Shown here in pieces: positions 41,749-54,600 of a DNA stretch of 64,000 nucleotides. The DNA lies in assembly GCF_014648435.1 (NCBI RefSeq), contig NZ_BMRC01000010.1, positions 1 through 64,000 of the forward strand. The letters are read 5' to 3'. Numbering within the stretch: the first letter of the stretch is position 1; the number at the start of each line of letters is the position of its first letter. A program made the translations under genes and the position numbers. The notes under the pieces were generated by a model that saw only the letters and a program-made list of their open reading frames with translations, was not told where the DNA came from and searched no databases. Origin of the DNA: Nonomuraea spiralis. GTDB taxonomy: Bacteria > Actinomycetota > Actinomycetes > Streptosporangiales > Streptosporangiaceae.

Positions 41749-42658
41749 CGGTCTCTCCCCTCCTCAGCACGCGCAGGGTGCTGACCGCGATCGTGCGGCC
41801 CCGGTCCTCCATGACGAGGTTGACGATCTCCTCGTTCTCGTTCTCCGGCGCCGGCCAGCACTCCAGGCTCACGCGCAGCACCGAGTCGGCGTTCGCGTTG
41901 CCCAGGTAGCAGAGCCGCTGGTCGAGCACGACGCGGCCGAGGAAGTCGGCGACGCTGAACCCCCGGTGCCGCCAGAAGCGCAGCAGCACCCAGTCGGCGA
42001 TCGAGAAGTAGGAGGCGAAGTAGAGCAGGCCCACGCCGTTGAGATCCCTGGACGGCTCCACCGGGTAGTCGGCGGTGAACGTGATCGGATCGTCCGGCTT
42101 GCGGGCCAGGAAGGTGCCGGTGCTCCGCGCGTGGCCGTAGACCCGCCTCGGTGAGTACGCGCCGGGCAACTCCGGCAGGTGCTCGTGCCTGAAGTCCACC
42201 GGCGACGACTTGACCAGGCCCTCGTTGCTGCCCGGGGCGCTCCTGGAGATCCACCGGTTGAAGGTCTCCACGTAGATGCAGCCGGGGTCGTCGAAGGCGT
42301 AGAAACGGTCCGGGTCGAGCTCGCCCGCCCGGCCGCCGTCGCGGCCGATCCGGTGCAGGGCCAGCACGGACTCGCTGCCGAAGCCGAACAGCCTGGAGGT
42401 GACCTCCAGCTCGTCGCCGAACGTCAGCGCGTTGACGTGCAGGTCCCGGCTGCCCCGGACGTGGAAGTAGTAGAACGACAGGTACGTGGGATCGCCGGCC
42501 GCGTTGCGCGCGTCGAAGGCGTTCGTGCCGCACAGCGCGCTGACCGTGTCCCAGGTCCAGTCGCCGACCTCGCCCATGAACAGCGAGTTGGGCCCGCACA
42601 TACCGGGTTTGACCAGCTCGGTCCTGGTCACGGTGCTTTCGTCAATTCTGTTCATCAT
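41735..42658 (-). CDS. LnmK-like bifunctional acyltransferase/decarboxylase
   Basis: 307 residues. Strong resemblance to LnmK of leinamycin biosynthesis: TRTELVKPGMCGPNSLF, GDWTWDTVSALC, PTYLSFYYFHVRG, LTFGDELEVTS, FGFGSESVLALHRI, RWISRSAPGSNEGLVKSSP, FRHEHLPELPGAYSPR and VLDQRLCYLGNANADSVLR. The family has a double-hotdog fold, loads methylmalonyl-CoA on an ACP and decarboxylates it to propionyl-ACP without a metal. It starts inside the last codons of the giant PKS gene (17-base overlap), so translation is coupled. It suggests that a propionate-derived beta-branch is made. Confidence 0.9.
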   Translation of the reverse strand: MMNRIDESTVTRTELVKPGMCGPNSLFMGEVGDWTWDTVSALCGTNAFDARNAAGDPTYLSFYYFHVRGSRDLHVNALTFGDELEVTSRLFGFGSESVLALHRIGRDGGRAGELDPDRFYAFDDPGCIYVETFNRWISRSAPGSNEGLVKSSPVDFRHEHLPELPGAYSPRRVYGHARSTGTFLARKPDDPITFTADYPVEPSRDLNGVGLLYFASYFSIADWVLLRFWRHRGFSVADFLGRVVLDQRLCYLGNANADSVLRVSLECWPAPENENEEIVNLVMEDRGRTIAVSTLRVLRRGETDGDT

Positions 42659-45600
42659 GGAACTCGCAGATGAGCCGGTTGACCTCGTCGGGGCTGGTGA
42701 GCTGCGGGAAGTGGCCTGCGTCGGGGACCTCCTCGTAACGGGAGTCGGGGATCAGGGCGTGCAGCAGGTGCGCGGTCTTGGCCGGGATGACGGTGTCGTA
42801 CCGGCCCTGGACGATCAGGGTGCGCGCCCGGATCTCCGCCAGCCGGTCGCCGAGATCGGGACGCTCGGCGAACACGTCCAGGTAGCGCAGGCCGACCTGC
42901 GGGGCCATGCTCTCCGCGCGCAGCAGCAGCCGCATCAGGGCGGCCCGCCGCTTGCGCAGCCGCTTCGAGCCGCTGCCCTCGATGACCCGGTCGAAGTCCT
43001 GGGTGGCCACCACCTCCAGCTTGTCGATGTCGCCGACGCGGTTGCCGATGCGGCAGGAACTGCCGATCAGGATCAGCGACCCGGTGTCGTCCGGATGGGC
43101 CAGCGCGTACGCCAGGGCCACCAGGCCGCCGAACGACGCCCCGGCCACGTGCGCGGGGCCGCCCGCCACGTCGTGGCAGAGCCTGGCCAGGCCGTCGAGG
43201 GACAGGTCGGCGGCGGCCGTGGTCGCGCCCACCCCCGGATGGTGCACGGTCGTCACCCGGTAGCGGTGTGCCAGGCCCTCGAACTGCCGGGCGTAGACGC
43301 CTGCGCCGATGTTGAACGGGTGCATGAGCAGCAGCGGCGGTCCCGAGCCCGCGCTGAACAGCTCGACATCGCCGTCCCTGGTGGTGATGATCTCGTGCTC
43401 GACGTCGGGGTTGTGCTCGCGCAGGATCGCCAGGTTGGGGTTGTCCGCCGTCTTCCGACGGGTGTCCGTCTTCGTCCGGGTGGTGCCGGTGGGGGTGTCG
43501 TCGCCGAGGAGCGCGCCCAGGCGGGCGGCGGCGTCCTTGGCCTCCTCGACGCTGAGGCCGACCGGGACCGCCAGCCGTACCACGCCCTCGCGGCCGAAGT
43601 GCGGAGCACCCCTGATGCCCGTCTCGCGGGAGATCCGTACGTGGTCGGCGTCCTTGAGCAACACGCAGTGGCCGCCGGCCGGGCCCTCCAGCGGCACGCC
43701 CGACTCCGCCAGGCCCTGCCGGAGCGCCGCCACCGCCTCGGCGCGGGCGCGTACCTGCTCGACCACCGTCTCGCGGTCCTCCAGCGCGGCCGCGATGATC
43801 CGGCGGTTGGCCAGGCCGACGTCCCTGCCCCACGTCTCCAGCCGCTCGGCGACCCGTTGGCGCAGGGCCTCGTCGCGGGTGGCGAGCAGGCCGCCGAACG
43901 GCACCCCGAAGTTCTTGGACAGGCTGATCGTCGCGCTGTCGGCCGGTTCCAGGATCTCGCGGACGACCTCCCACACGTCCCGGCCGTCCGCGATCGCGAC
44001 CGCGTTGTCCACCACGCGGGCGCCGTCGATCACCAGCGGCACGCCGTGCGCCGCCGCGACCTCCTTGACCGCGCGCAGGTTCGCCAGGGAGGTGGGCGCG
44101 CCGCCGGCCGCGTTGTTGCTCACCTCCACGCAGACGAACGACACCGGTTCGTCCCCTTCCAGTTCGGCCCGGAGCGCGTCGACGTCCATGTCCGGGCCGC
44201 CGGGGATCTCGACCGGTTTGAACCCGTTGTCGGTCAGGTTCAGGTACCAGGTGGGGAACAGGCCGTTGTGCGGCACCCGTCCCCGGCGGCCGGGCCACGA
44301 GCGGCACAGCAGCGCCTCGGCCGAGCGGCCGGAGCCCGTCGGGACCACGTGGGGGAACGGCAGGCCGTCGATCTCGGCGTCGGGGCGGGCGGCCGACCGG
44401 TCGGTCAGCCGCCGCAGCCGGTCGGCGATCCAGGGGGCGTCCAGCTCGGCCCAGGAGTCGGTGATCAGGTCGGTGGTGACCCGGTGGGCCTGGGCACGGG
44501 CGGGCTCGTCGGCGGGGGGCTGGTCGGCGGGGGACTCGTCGGCGGGGGGTCTGAGGTCCGGGTCGGCGATCATGAGGATGATCTCGGAGACCGGGGTGCG
44601 GTCCCGTCCTTCCGGCTGGCACAGGTAGATGGGCACGTTCACCGGCCGGAACTTGTTCTTGAACTGGAAGTTCCCCTCGCCGAAGATGCCCGCGGAACGC
44701 AGCTCGTCCAGCGCCTGCCGCACGTCCGGGGCGGCGTTGGCCGACTCCTCCGTCTCCACCCCGAAGCTCGCGCCGAAGCTGAACATCGTGCAGCCCTCGT
44801 CCACCAACTGCTCGACGACGCGCACGATCGCGAACTCCAGCCCGCCGAGCGGCATGCCCTGCGGGTAGAACTCGACGTCCAGCAGGTAGCCGTTCTCCGA
44901 CGGGATCTTCGTGATGACGACGGCGTTGGCCACCTCGTCGTCCACGTAGGTGACGAAGACGCGGTGCCTGCGGTCCAGGCGGCCCTCCTCGATCTCCCGC
45001 CGGACCACCGACACGTACGGGTTGACCATCTGCTTGTGGCCGGACCACTCGTCCACCAGCCCGGCCAGCCTGCGGTCCATCGCGGGGTCGTCGCCCGAAC
45101 GGTACTCGACCGTCCGGCACTCGCCCGCCTTGCCGAAGCGCCGCACCATGTAGCGCAGGCGTTCCATCCGCCCGCCCTTCAGGGTGAAGGAGCCCAGGTC
45201 GTCGAGCCGCTGTACGGCCCCGAACGGCGTCGCGCTGAACGGCTCCCCCGCCACCTCGCGCACCGGGAGGAGGGACAGGAAGTTCGGCCGCAGGCGGTGC
45301 GCCCTCGCGTACCGGGTGTACTCCTCGACCAGCTCGTGGAAGTACTCCTTGGAGCCCGCGTAGCTCCAGGCCAGCAGGTTGCCGCCGTGCTCGGAGACGT
45401 GCAGGTATCCCTTCCTGGCCGAGCCGACGAAGGCCAGCGGCGCGATGTCGCGCCCGGCCAGGCCGCCTTCCTTGGCATGGCGGCGGTCGATGTCGGCCAC
45501 CAGCTCGCGCAGGTCCGGATGCCGGTACAGGTCCCGCTTCAGGACCACGGCCGGCTCGCCGTCCCGCGCCTGCGGCTCATGCGGGGCCGGTCCGTCCGGT

Positions 45601-48600
45601 TCCTCCGGGAGCCGTACGGACTCGGCGCCGTGCTCGTCGCGCAGGTGCGCGGCCAGCTCCGGGAGCGTGGGGTGGTCGAACAGCAGGGTCTTCTTCAGCG
45701 CGCCGACCTGCTTCTCCAGGACGCTCACCACGCGCAGCATCTCGAAGGAGGTGAGGCCGTTGTCGGCGAAGCTGCGGGCGGGGGTGAGCGGGCGGTCGGC
45801 GATCGAGCCGATTAGCCCTGTGAGCTGCTCCTCCAGCCCGTCCGGGGTCTCGTCCCGCACGCGATCGTGATCCTGACCCTGCTCGGGCTCGGGCTCGGGC
45901 TCGGCCTTGGCCTTGGCCTTGGCCTTGGCCTTGGCCTTGGGGGCTTCGATGGCGGATTCCACGGCGCGGGACAGGCGGTCCACGGTGTCGTACTCGTACA
46001 GTTCGGCTGCCTGGAGGTCGAGGGAGAAGACGGTGTTGATCGCCTTGACCAGTTCCATCCGGAAGATGGAGTCGAGTCCCAGTTCCTCGAAGGGGGTGTC
46101 CACGTCCACGCCGGCGGGGTCGGCGTCCAGGATCGTGGAGAGCCGTTCGCGCAACATCTCCTCCACCCCGGCGGGGGTTCCGGAGGGTGCGGGCGACGCT
46201 TCGGCTGGTTTCGGGGCCTTCGTCCGGTCGGCGGGGGCGGGGGCGGCCGGTGTGCCGCCGTTCTTGGTGGCGCGCAGGCGTACCCTCCCGTCGCCGGTCC
46301 GGTGGACGGCCCCGCCGTCCTGAGGGGCGGACCGGGCGGGGGCTGTGAACCAGTGCTCGACGCGGGCGAAGGGCGGGCCGGGCAGGGAGGCCCGTACCGG
46401 GCGCGGGCCCTGCCACAGCCGTGGCCAGTCCACCTCGCTGCCGGACACCCACGCCTGCGCGACGTCCTCCGGCGCGGTCCCCCACGGCGCGGGGGCGTCC
46501 TTGCGGGCGGTGCCCCTGTGCACGGTCCCGTCCGGCTCGCCGCTCAGCGCGCGGATCGCCTGCTCACGGTCCCGTACGACCACGGCGAGCCGTTCGGGCA
46601 GGTGGCGGCGTCCGATCTGGAGCGTCCAGACGACGCGGTCGAGGCCGATCTCCGGATGTGCCCGGAGGTACCGGGCGAGGCTCGCCGCGTACTCCTCCAG
46701 GGCCTCCCGGCCGGACGCCGACAGGACCAGCAACCGCGGCTCCTCCGCCGTCTCCGCCGGGTTGTCCTGCCGGTACGCCTCCAGCACGACGTGCGCGTTC
46801 GTGCCCCCGAAACCGAACGAGCTGACCCCCGCCACCCGGTCCGCCGCGTCCCACGGCGTGAGCCTCGTGTTGACGGCGAACGGCGTCCCCTCCAGTCGCA
46901 CGTACGGGTTGGGGCGCTCGTAGTTGATCGTCGGCGGCAACGCGCCGTGGCGCATGCAGAGCAGCACCTTGAGCAGCCCGGCGATGCCGGCCGCCGCCTC
47001 CAGGTGGCCGATGTTGGCCTTCACGGAGGCGAGGGCGACGTGCGGGGCGTCCGGCGCGGGCCGTCCCCGGTCGGCGTACAGGCGGGCGAACGCCTTCTTC
47101 ATGCCCTCGACCTCGATCGGGTCGCCGAGCCTGGTGCCGGTGCCGTGCGCCTCGATGTAGGTCACGCGGGCCGGATCGACGTCCGCCTTGCGGTAGGCGT
47201 CGTACAGGACGCGGGCCTGCGCCTCGGGGTTGGGCGCGGTGAGCGAGCTGGCCCGGCCCCCGTGGTTGACCGCGCTGCCCCGGACCACGGCGAGGATCTG
47301 GTCGCCGTCCTCCAGCGCCGCCTTCAGCGGCTTGAGCAGTACGGCTCCGCAACCCTCGCCCCGGCCGTAGCCGTCGGCGCGCTCGTCGAACGTCTTGCAG
47401 ACGCCGTCCTGGCTGATCATGCCGGACTTCGCGAACGCGATGTAGAGCCCCGGGCTCAGCGTCAGGTTGACGCCGCCGGCGATAGCCGCCTCGCATTCGC
47501 CGTCCTCGATGGCGCGTACCGCGTGGTGCAGGGCGACGAGGGAGCTGGAGCAGGCGGTGTCGACCGCCTCGCTCGGGCCACGCAGGTCCAGCAGGTGCGA
47601 GACGCGGTTGGCCAGGATGCAGTCGGCCACGCCGCTGGCCGTGTGCGCCTCGACCGGTACGCCGTGCTCGCGCAGCAGGTCGTCGTAGTCGCACGCGGAC
47701 ACGCCCGCGAACAGGCCCGTACGGGTGCCGGCCAGGTCGGAGGGACGGTAACCGGCGTCCTCGACGGCCCGCCAGACGGTCTGCAGGAACAGCCGCTGTT
47801 GCGGGTCCATCATCGCCGCCTCCTTGGGCGAGATGCCGAACAGCGCAGCGTCGAAGGAGCGCACGTCGTCGATGAACCCGGCGCGGACGTTCGCCGTCGC
47901 GGGGTCGTCGCGCAGCTCGCGCCGGTCCTCGGGGACCGGGCGGGTCAGGTCGTGCCCTTCGGCCAGGTGGTGCCAGAAGTCGTCCAGGTCGGCGGAGCCG
48001 GGCAGGACGCCGGCCATGCCGACGACGGCGACGCCGTCGCGGGCCGGTGGGGAGGCCCCGGCGCCGGGCCGTGGGAGGGGGGCCACGGTCTCCGGCGCCG
48101 GGCCCGGCTCGTCGGCCCGCTCTGCGGCCCTCTCCACGGGCTTCTCGGGCTGTACGGGCTTCTCGGCGGGGGCGGGTGGGGTGTGGGCGGCGGCGATCTC
48201 GGACGGGTGCTCGGCGAGCAGGTGGTCGCAGAAGGTGGCCAGGTCGGTGGCCTCGAAGAGCACGGTCGGCAGCAGGTCCAGCTTGTACCGTTCGTTGACC
48301 TGGTCCACCAGCTCGGCCATGGAGATGGAGTCGAACCCCATGTCCATCAGCTCGGCGTCGAGGTCCACGTGCTCCTCGCCCACCAGCAGGAATCCGGCCG
48401 CCGCCCGGCGCAGCTCCGCCCGGACCGCCTCGATCAGATCGTCGCCGTCGCCGGATCCGGTCGTCTCCGGCGCGGACGCGGGCTCGCTCATCTCCATAAC
48501 CTCGGATTCGGGGGTCGCGGGCGGCTGGGAGCGTTCGGCGGGGCCTTCGACCACCGCGAAGCTCGTCTCTGATCCGGCCAGCCCTCTGGTGAAGGCGGTG

Positions 48601-51600
48601 AGACCGGCGGCGGTGCCCAACGGGACGCTGCCCCACCGGCGTTCGAACAGGCGGCGGGTGGCGTCGTCCACCGTCATGCCGCCCTCCTCCCACAGCGGCC
48701 AGCCGACGGCGAGCGTCCGGCCGTGCCCGAGCCGCTCGCGCCGCTCGGCGAACCGGTTGAGGAAGGCGTTGGCGTAGGCGTAGTCGATCTGCCCGATGTT
48801 TCCGGTCTCGGCCGCCACGGACGAGAACAGCGCCAGGAAGTCCAGCGGCTGCCCGCGCAGGGCCTCGTCGAGCAGGACGGTGCCGAGGATCTTGGGGCTC
48901 AGGACGGCCCGCGTGTCCTCCGGACGTTTGCGTACGGCCCGGGCGTCCCGGTGGATCCCGGCGGCGTGGATGACGCCGTGGAAGGGGCCGTACCGGTCGA
49001 GCAGGTCGCGCAGCTCGTCGGCCGAGCAGACGTCGGCGCGCGTGTACACGGCGGGCAGCCCGGCGATCCGGCGGGCGATGTCGTCGCCGGGGTCGGAACG
49101 TCCCGTCAGGACCAGTCGCGCCGCGCCGCGCGCGGCGAGGAAGCGGGCGAAGGCCAGCCCGATGGCGCCCGCGCCCCCGGTGATCAGGTACGTGCCGTCC
49201 TGCCGGACGTCCAGCCCGGCCGGGGGCGGCTCGTACGGCTCCATGCCCTTCAGCAGGCGGGTGCCGTCGCGGTAGGCGACCTCGGAGACCCGCTGCTCGG
49301 GTACGGTCCCGGCGGCGGGGGCCCGCAGCTCGGCCGCGACCTGCGCCGGATCGGCCCCGGTGACGCACACGCCGGTGAACCCGGTGTGCTCCAGGGCCAG
49401 CGTTCGCAGCGCGGCGGCCAGGGCGGTGTGGTGCGGCTCGCCGGTCGAGGCCGACCCCACCACCCGCAACGGCCCCCCTTCACGCAGAACGGCCGTGGCC
49501 GTCCCGAGCAACACCTCGAACGCGGCCGTCCCGGGGAACGGGTCCGACGGCGCGATCACGATCGCGTCGGGGACGCGCGCCGGCCCGGCCTCCGTACGAG
49601 CGACACGCCCGGCCGACCCGCTGTCCTTCTCCCCATCCCCGGCTCGGACGTCGGCAGGAAGCGCGTCGCCGGGCCGGACCCGCACGCCTCCCAGCGCCTC
49701 GGCCAGCCGGTCGTCCTCGGTGATCACCAGGAGGGCGTCCGGCTCCCATGTCCCCTCGGGGAGGGGGGCCGGCGTCCAGGCGGGACGCAGGTAGGTGCAC
49801 CGCGCATCCGCGTCTTCCCGGCCCGGCGACTCGCTCAGAGGATCCGGCACCGAACCCGGCCCGGGGCCGTGCTCGGGAACGTCCGGCTCGGGGCTGTGCT
49901 CGGTGGCAGGTGCGGCCACCACCCCAGGACCGGCCTCCGGGGCCGCCACCAAGGACGGGGTGGTCGTTGGGGGTGGCTGGTCGGAGGGGAGCCAGTAGCG
50001 GCGGCGGTCGAAGGGGTAGGGGGGCAGGGTGACGCGGCGCGGATGGGGGGCCGGCCATCTGGTCGCCCAGTCCACCCGGTCGCCCGAGACCCACCTCACC
50101 GCAAGCTCCCGCACGCCATCCGCCGCAGGCTCCCGTACGTCGTCCGCCGCACGCCCCCGTACGTCGTCCGCCGCACGCCCCCGCACGCCATCCGGCCCAG
50201 GCTCCCGTGCGTCGTCCGCCGGCGGGTCCGCGTCAGGCGTGCCCGCCCGCCGTACCCCGTCCTCCGAGGGGGCCTCGGGCTTGGGAGGGGCGGTAAGGGC
50301 GTTCTCGGCGTTGCCTTGGGTGGCGAAGGTGCGGAGGGTGGTGGTGAGGTCGTTCAGGGTGGTGGCGTGGACGGCCAGGCGTTCGGGGAGCTCGGCTCGT
50401 CCGACCTGGGTGGTGTAGGCGAGGTCCGCCAGCCCGGCCCGGCCGCTCGCCGCGAGGTCGGCGACCCGGCCCGCCATCGTACGGAGCTGGTCGCGGGTAC
50501 GCGCCGAGAGCAGGATCACGTGCTCCCCCTCGTCGGCGGGCTCCGGCGTCGGCCCGGCGGAGGGCACGTACTCCTCCAGGACGACGTGCACGTTCGCCCC
50601 ACCCGCGCCGAACGAGCTGACCCCCGCCCGGCGCGGGAACGTCTCGTCGCCCAGGACCGGACGCCGCCAGTCGGTCAGCCGCTCCGGCGGCCGGAAGGGC
50701 GACGCGGCGAAGTCGATCTTCGAGTTGGGGGTCTCCAGGTTCGCGCAGGGGGCCACCTGCCCGTGCTGGAACTGCAGCAGCACCTTCGTCAGCCCGGCGA
50801 TGCCCGCCGCGCCCTCCAGGTGCCCGATGTTGGCCTTGACGGACCCGACCAGCCGCTCCACCCCGTCCCCGGGTCCGGAGCCAGGGGCGGGACCGAATGC
50901 TCGGGTCAGGCTGGCGATCTCGATGGGGTCGCCGAGTGCGGTGCCCGTGCCGTGCGCCTCGACGTAGGAGATGGTCCGCGGGTCCAGGCCGGCCCGCCGT
51001 ACGGCCTCCGACACCAGGTCGGCCTGCGCGCCCGGGTTCGGCACGGTGTAGCCCGCGGTCTTCCCCCCGGCGTTGGCGAAGGCTCCCTTGATGACGCCGT
51101 AGATCCGGTCACCGTCCGCCTCGGCGTCGGCCAGGGGCTTGAGCAGCACCGCCCCGACGCCCTCACCCGGTACGAACCCGTCCGCCGCCTCGTCGAACAC
51201 CTTGCAGGCGCCGTCGGCGGCGAGCATGTTCAGCGAGCAGAGCGCGACGAAGTGGGCGGGATGCAGGATCAGGTTCACGCCGCCCGCGATGGCCTGCGAG
51301 CATTCGCCGCGCCGCAGGCTCTCGCAGGCGAGCTGGACCGCGGTCAGCGAGGACGAGCAGGCCGAGTCGACGGCCAGGCTCGGCCCGCGCAGGTCGAAGA
51401 AGTACGACACCCGGTTGGCGATCGACCAGTACGCCGAGTGCGCCCCGGCGTACCGGCCGTGCGGCCAGCCCTCGGCGGCCGCCATCCGGCCGTAGGAGCC
51501 GTACATGGTGCCGACGAAGACGCCGGTGCGCGGCTGCTTGGTGTGCTCGCTCAGGTAGCCGGCGTCTTCGAGCAGGGTCCAGGCGGTCTCCAGGAACAGG

Positions 51601-54600
51601 CGTTCCTGCGGGTCGGTGATCTCGGCGTCGCGCGGCAGGATGCCGAAGAACGACGCGTCGAACTCCTCCACCCCCTCGATGAAGCCGCCCCACTTGCTGT
51701 AGGTGCGCTGCTTGCGTCCGCGTTTGGGGTCGTACAGGGCGTCCAGGTCGAAGCGGTCGGCCTCGGTGATGCAGTTCGCGCCGTTCGCGAGGTTGCGCCA
51801 GAAGGCGTCCAGGTCGGGGGAGGCCGGGTAGCGGCCGGTCACCGCGACCACGGCGATGTCGAGGGCCTGCGAGGCGGGTTCGCGCCGCGGCGCGGCCCGT
51901 GCGGGCTCCTCCCGCGCGGGCTCGTGTCCGAGGGCCGCGCGCAGGCGGTCGCCGTGCTCGTTCTCCAGGTACGTGCCCAGTTCCTCGATCGTCAGGTTCT
52001 CGAACAGCAGGGTGGACGGCAGCGGGCCGAGGTCCTGCTCGAAGCGGTGGATGACGTTCTGGCTCACCAGCGAGTCGATGCCGAAGGTCTCGAACGTGGC
52101 GCGTTCGTCCAGGTCGGCGGTGCCGTACTTGAGCACCTCGGCGAACACCCGCTTGACGTAGTCGCGGGCGCCGCCGGCGGAGGCCGTCTCGCCCACCAGG
52201 ACGCACTGGTCGAGCTCGGCGACGGGCGTGCCGGGGATGCCCAGCGTACGGGCGGGGGTGAGCCCGGCGTCCCTGAACGCCTGCTGCCACTGGACCGCGC
52301 CGAGCAGCGGGCTGTGCGGCAGGCGCCGCTCCTCGTCGGCGAAGCGCCACCAGCCCGGCGTCAGCCCGAACGTGAGGGTCAGGAAGTCGGCCGCCCGCGT
52401 CACCTCGTTGACCAGCAGCCGCCCGCCGGGACGCAGCAGCGCCGCGGCGTTGCGCAGCGTCCGGCCGACGTCGGCGGTGGCGTGCAGCACGTTCGTGGCC
52501 AGCACGACGTCGTACGCCCCGGTCTCGAAGCCCTGCTCGGACGGGTCCCGTTCCACGTCGAAGAGGGCGAGGACGACGTCCGGGCGGTGGCGTGCGCCGA
52601 ACTCGCGCTCGCCGTGGCGCAGGAACCCGGCCGAGATGTCGGTGTAGGTGTACTCGACGTCCTGGCCTTCGAGGGCGTCCAGGACGAAACCGGTGCTCGC
52701 CCCCGTACCGGCCCCGATCTCCAGGACGCGGCGGGGGGCGCCGCGGGCGACCTCGCCGGCGAGCAGGCGGTTGAAGTGGTCCGAGACCGCCTGTCCCTTG
52801 TAGACCTGTTCGACCAGGCTCATCGAGCCGCCGGGGAACAGCACCTCCATGGGGTCGCGCTCGCCCGCCAGCACGCCGGGCAGCGCCTCGACGCACGCGG
52901 TCAGCAGCCTGACGTGCGGCTCCAGGTCGGGGAACCTGGCCGTCACCTCCTCCGGCTCGGGCGTCCGCGCCGGGCGTTCCAGCAGGTCGAGCACGGCGGC
53001 GTGCAACCGGCCGCGGTCCGGCCGGACGTCCCGGACGGCGCGCACCCGGTCCGCCGAGCGGCGCAGCAGTCCGCGGGCCAGCTCGTCCAGCGCGGCGAAC
53101 GCCACTCGCGCCCGATCGAGCTCCCCACGCCCCGCATCGGAAGCGTGACCGTCATCGGGAGCGCGGATGCCGATGCGGGCCAGGCCCTCCGGTTCCGCCT
53201 TGACGACGAGCGCCTGCCCGGCCCCCGCCCTGAGGACCGCCGCCAGCGCCGCCATGCCCTCCTCGGGCTCGATCGAGGCGATGCCCAGCTCGGCGAACCT
53301 GTCGTCGTAGCCGCCGCCCGACACCGCGCCGACACTCCCCCAGTACCCCCAGTTGATCACGCTCACCGGCAGGTCCCGCAGGCTCAGCGCGTAGGCGTCC
53401 TCGAACGTGCTGGCGGCCGCGTAGTTCGCCTGCCCGCCCACCTCGACGAACGAGGCCGCCGAGGAGAAGTAGGCCAGGAAGTCGGGCGTCCGGCCGGCGA
53501 ACTCCTCGGTGAACTTCTCGGCGAACACGGCCGCCCCGGCGACCTTGGGCGAGAGCACCTCGGCGAACGCGTCGTCGTCCATGTTGGCGAGCGTCATGTC
53601 GCGCAGCACCAGGGCGGCGTGGAAGGCGCCGTGGATCTCGCCGTACCGCTGGCGTGCCGCCTCGACGGCCCTGCCGAACGCGGCCCGGTCGGCGACGTCG
53701 GCCCGCAGGTACACGGCCTGCCCGCCGAGCGAGTCGATCTCGGCGAGCTGCGCGCGGATCTCCGGCGTGAGCTCGCGGCGGCCGACGAGCGCCAGCCGGG
53801 CGCCGACGGTGGCGGCGAGGTGCCTGGCCAGTGTGCGGCCGAGCCCGCCCGTCCCGCCCACGATCAGGTACGTCCCGCCGTCCCGGTACGGGCCGCCGCC
53901 CTCCAGGTCCAGGGGCAGGGGTTCCAGGGTGCGGACGTACCGGTGGCCGTCGCGCAGCGCGACCAGGTCGTCGGCGCAGCTCTCGGCTCGTACCAGGCGG
54001 GCGAGGTCGGCCAGGTCCGCCGGGTCGGTCGGGTCGGCGGGGGCAGTCGGGTCGGCGGGAGGCGGCGGCGCGGCGCCCACGTCGATGGCGGCGACGGTCC
54101 AGTGCGGGTGCTCGGCGGCCACCGCCCTGGTCAGGCCGATCACGCCCGCCGCGTGCGGGACGATCTTCTCGTCCCCGACCCGTACGGCTCCGGCGAGGAC
54201 CACCTTCACCGTCGGCGCCCATCCGCCCCCGCCCTGCTCCGACAGCCGCTTGAGCAGGCGGAACACGTCGCGGGTGGTCGGGTCGCCGGCCGGTGGGCCG
54301 TCCGGGCCCGTCGTGGCGAGGATGTAGACGGTGTCGTACCGTCCCTCCGGGGGGACGGGGGAGGCCAGCGGCGCCAGGCGGCCGTCCGTGTGTGTGGCCA
54401 GCAGCGCGCGGGCCAGCGGCTCGGCGGCGGGCGTGTGCGACACGAGCGCCCGCCCACCACCGGCTCCGGCAGTCGCCGCCGTTTCCGGGGTCGCCGCCCT
54501 CCGCCAGACCGGCGCGTAGATCATGCCTTCCGCCGTAGCGCGGGGGGTGGCGCCGGCCGGTCGGGGGCGTAGGACGACCCCCCGGAACTCGGCTCTGACC

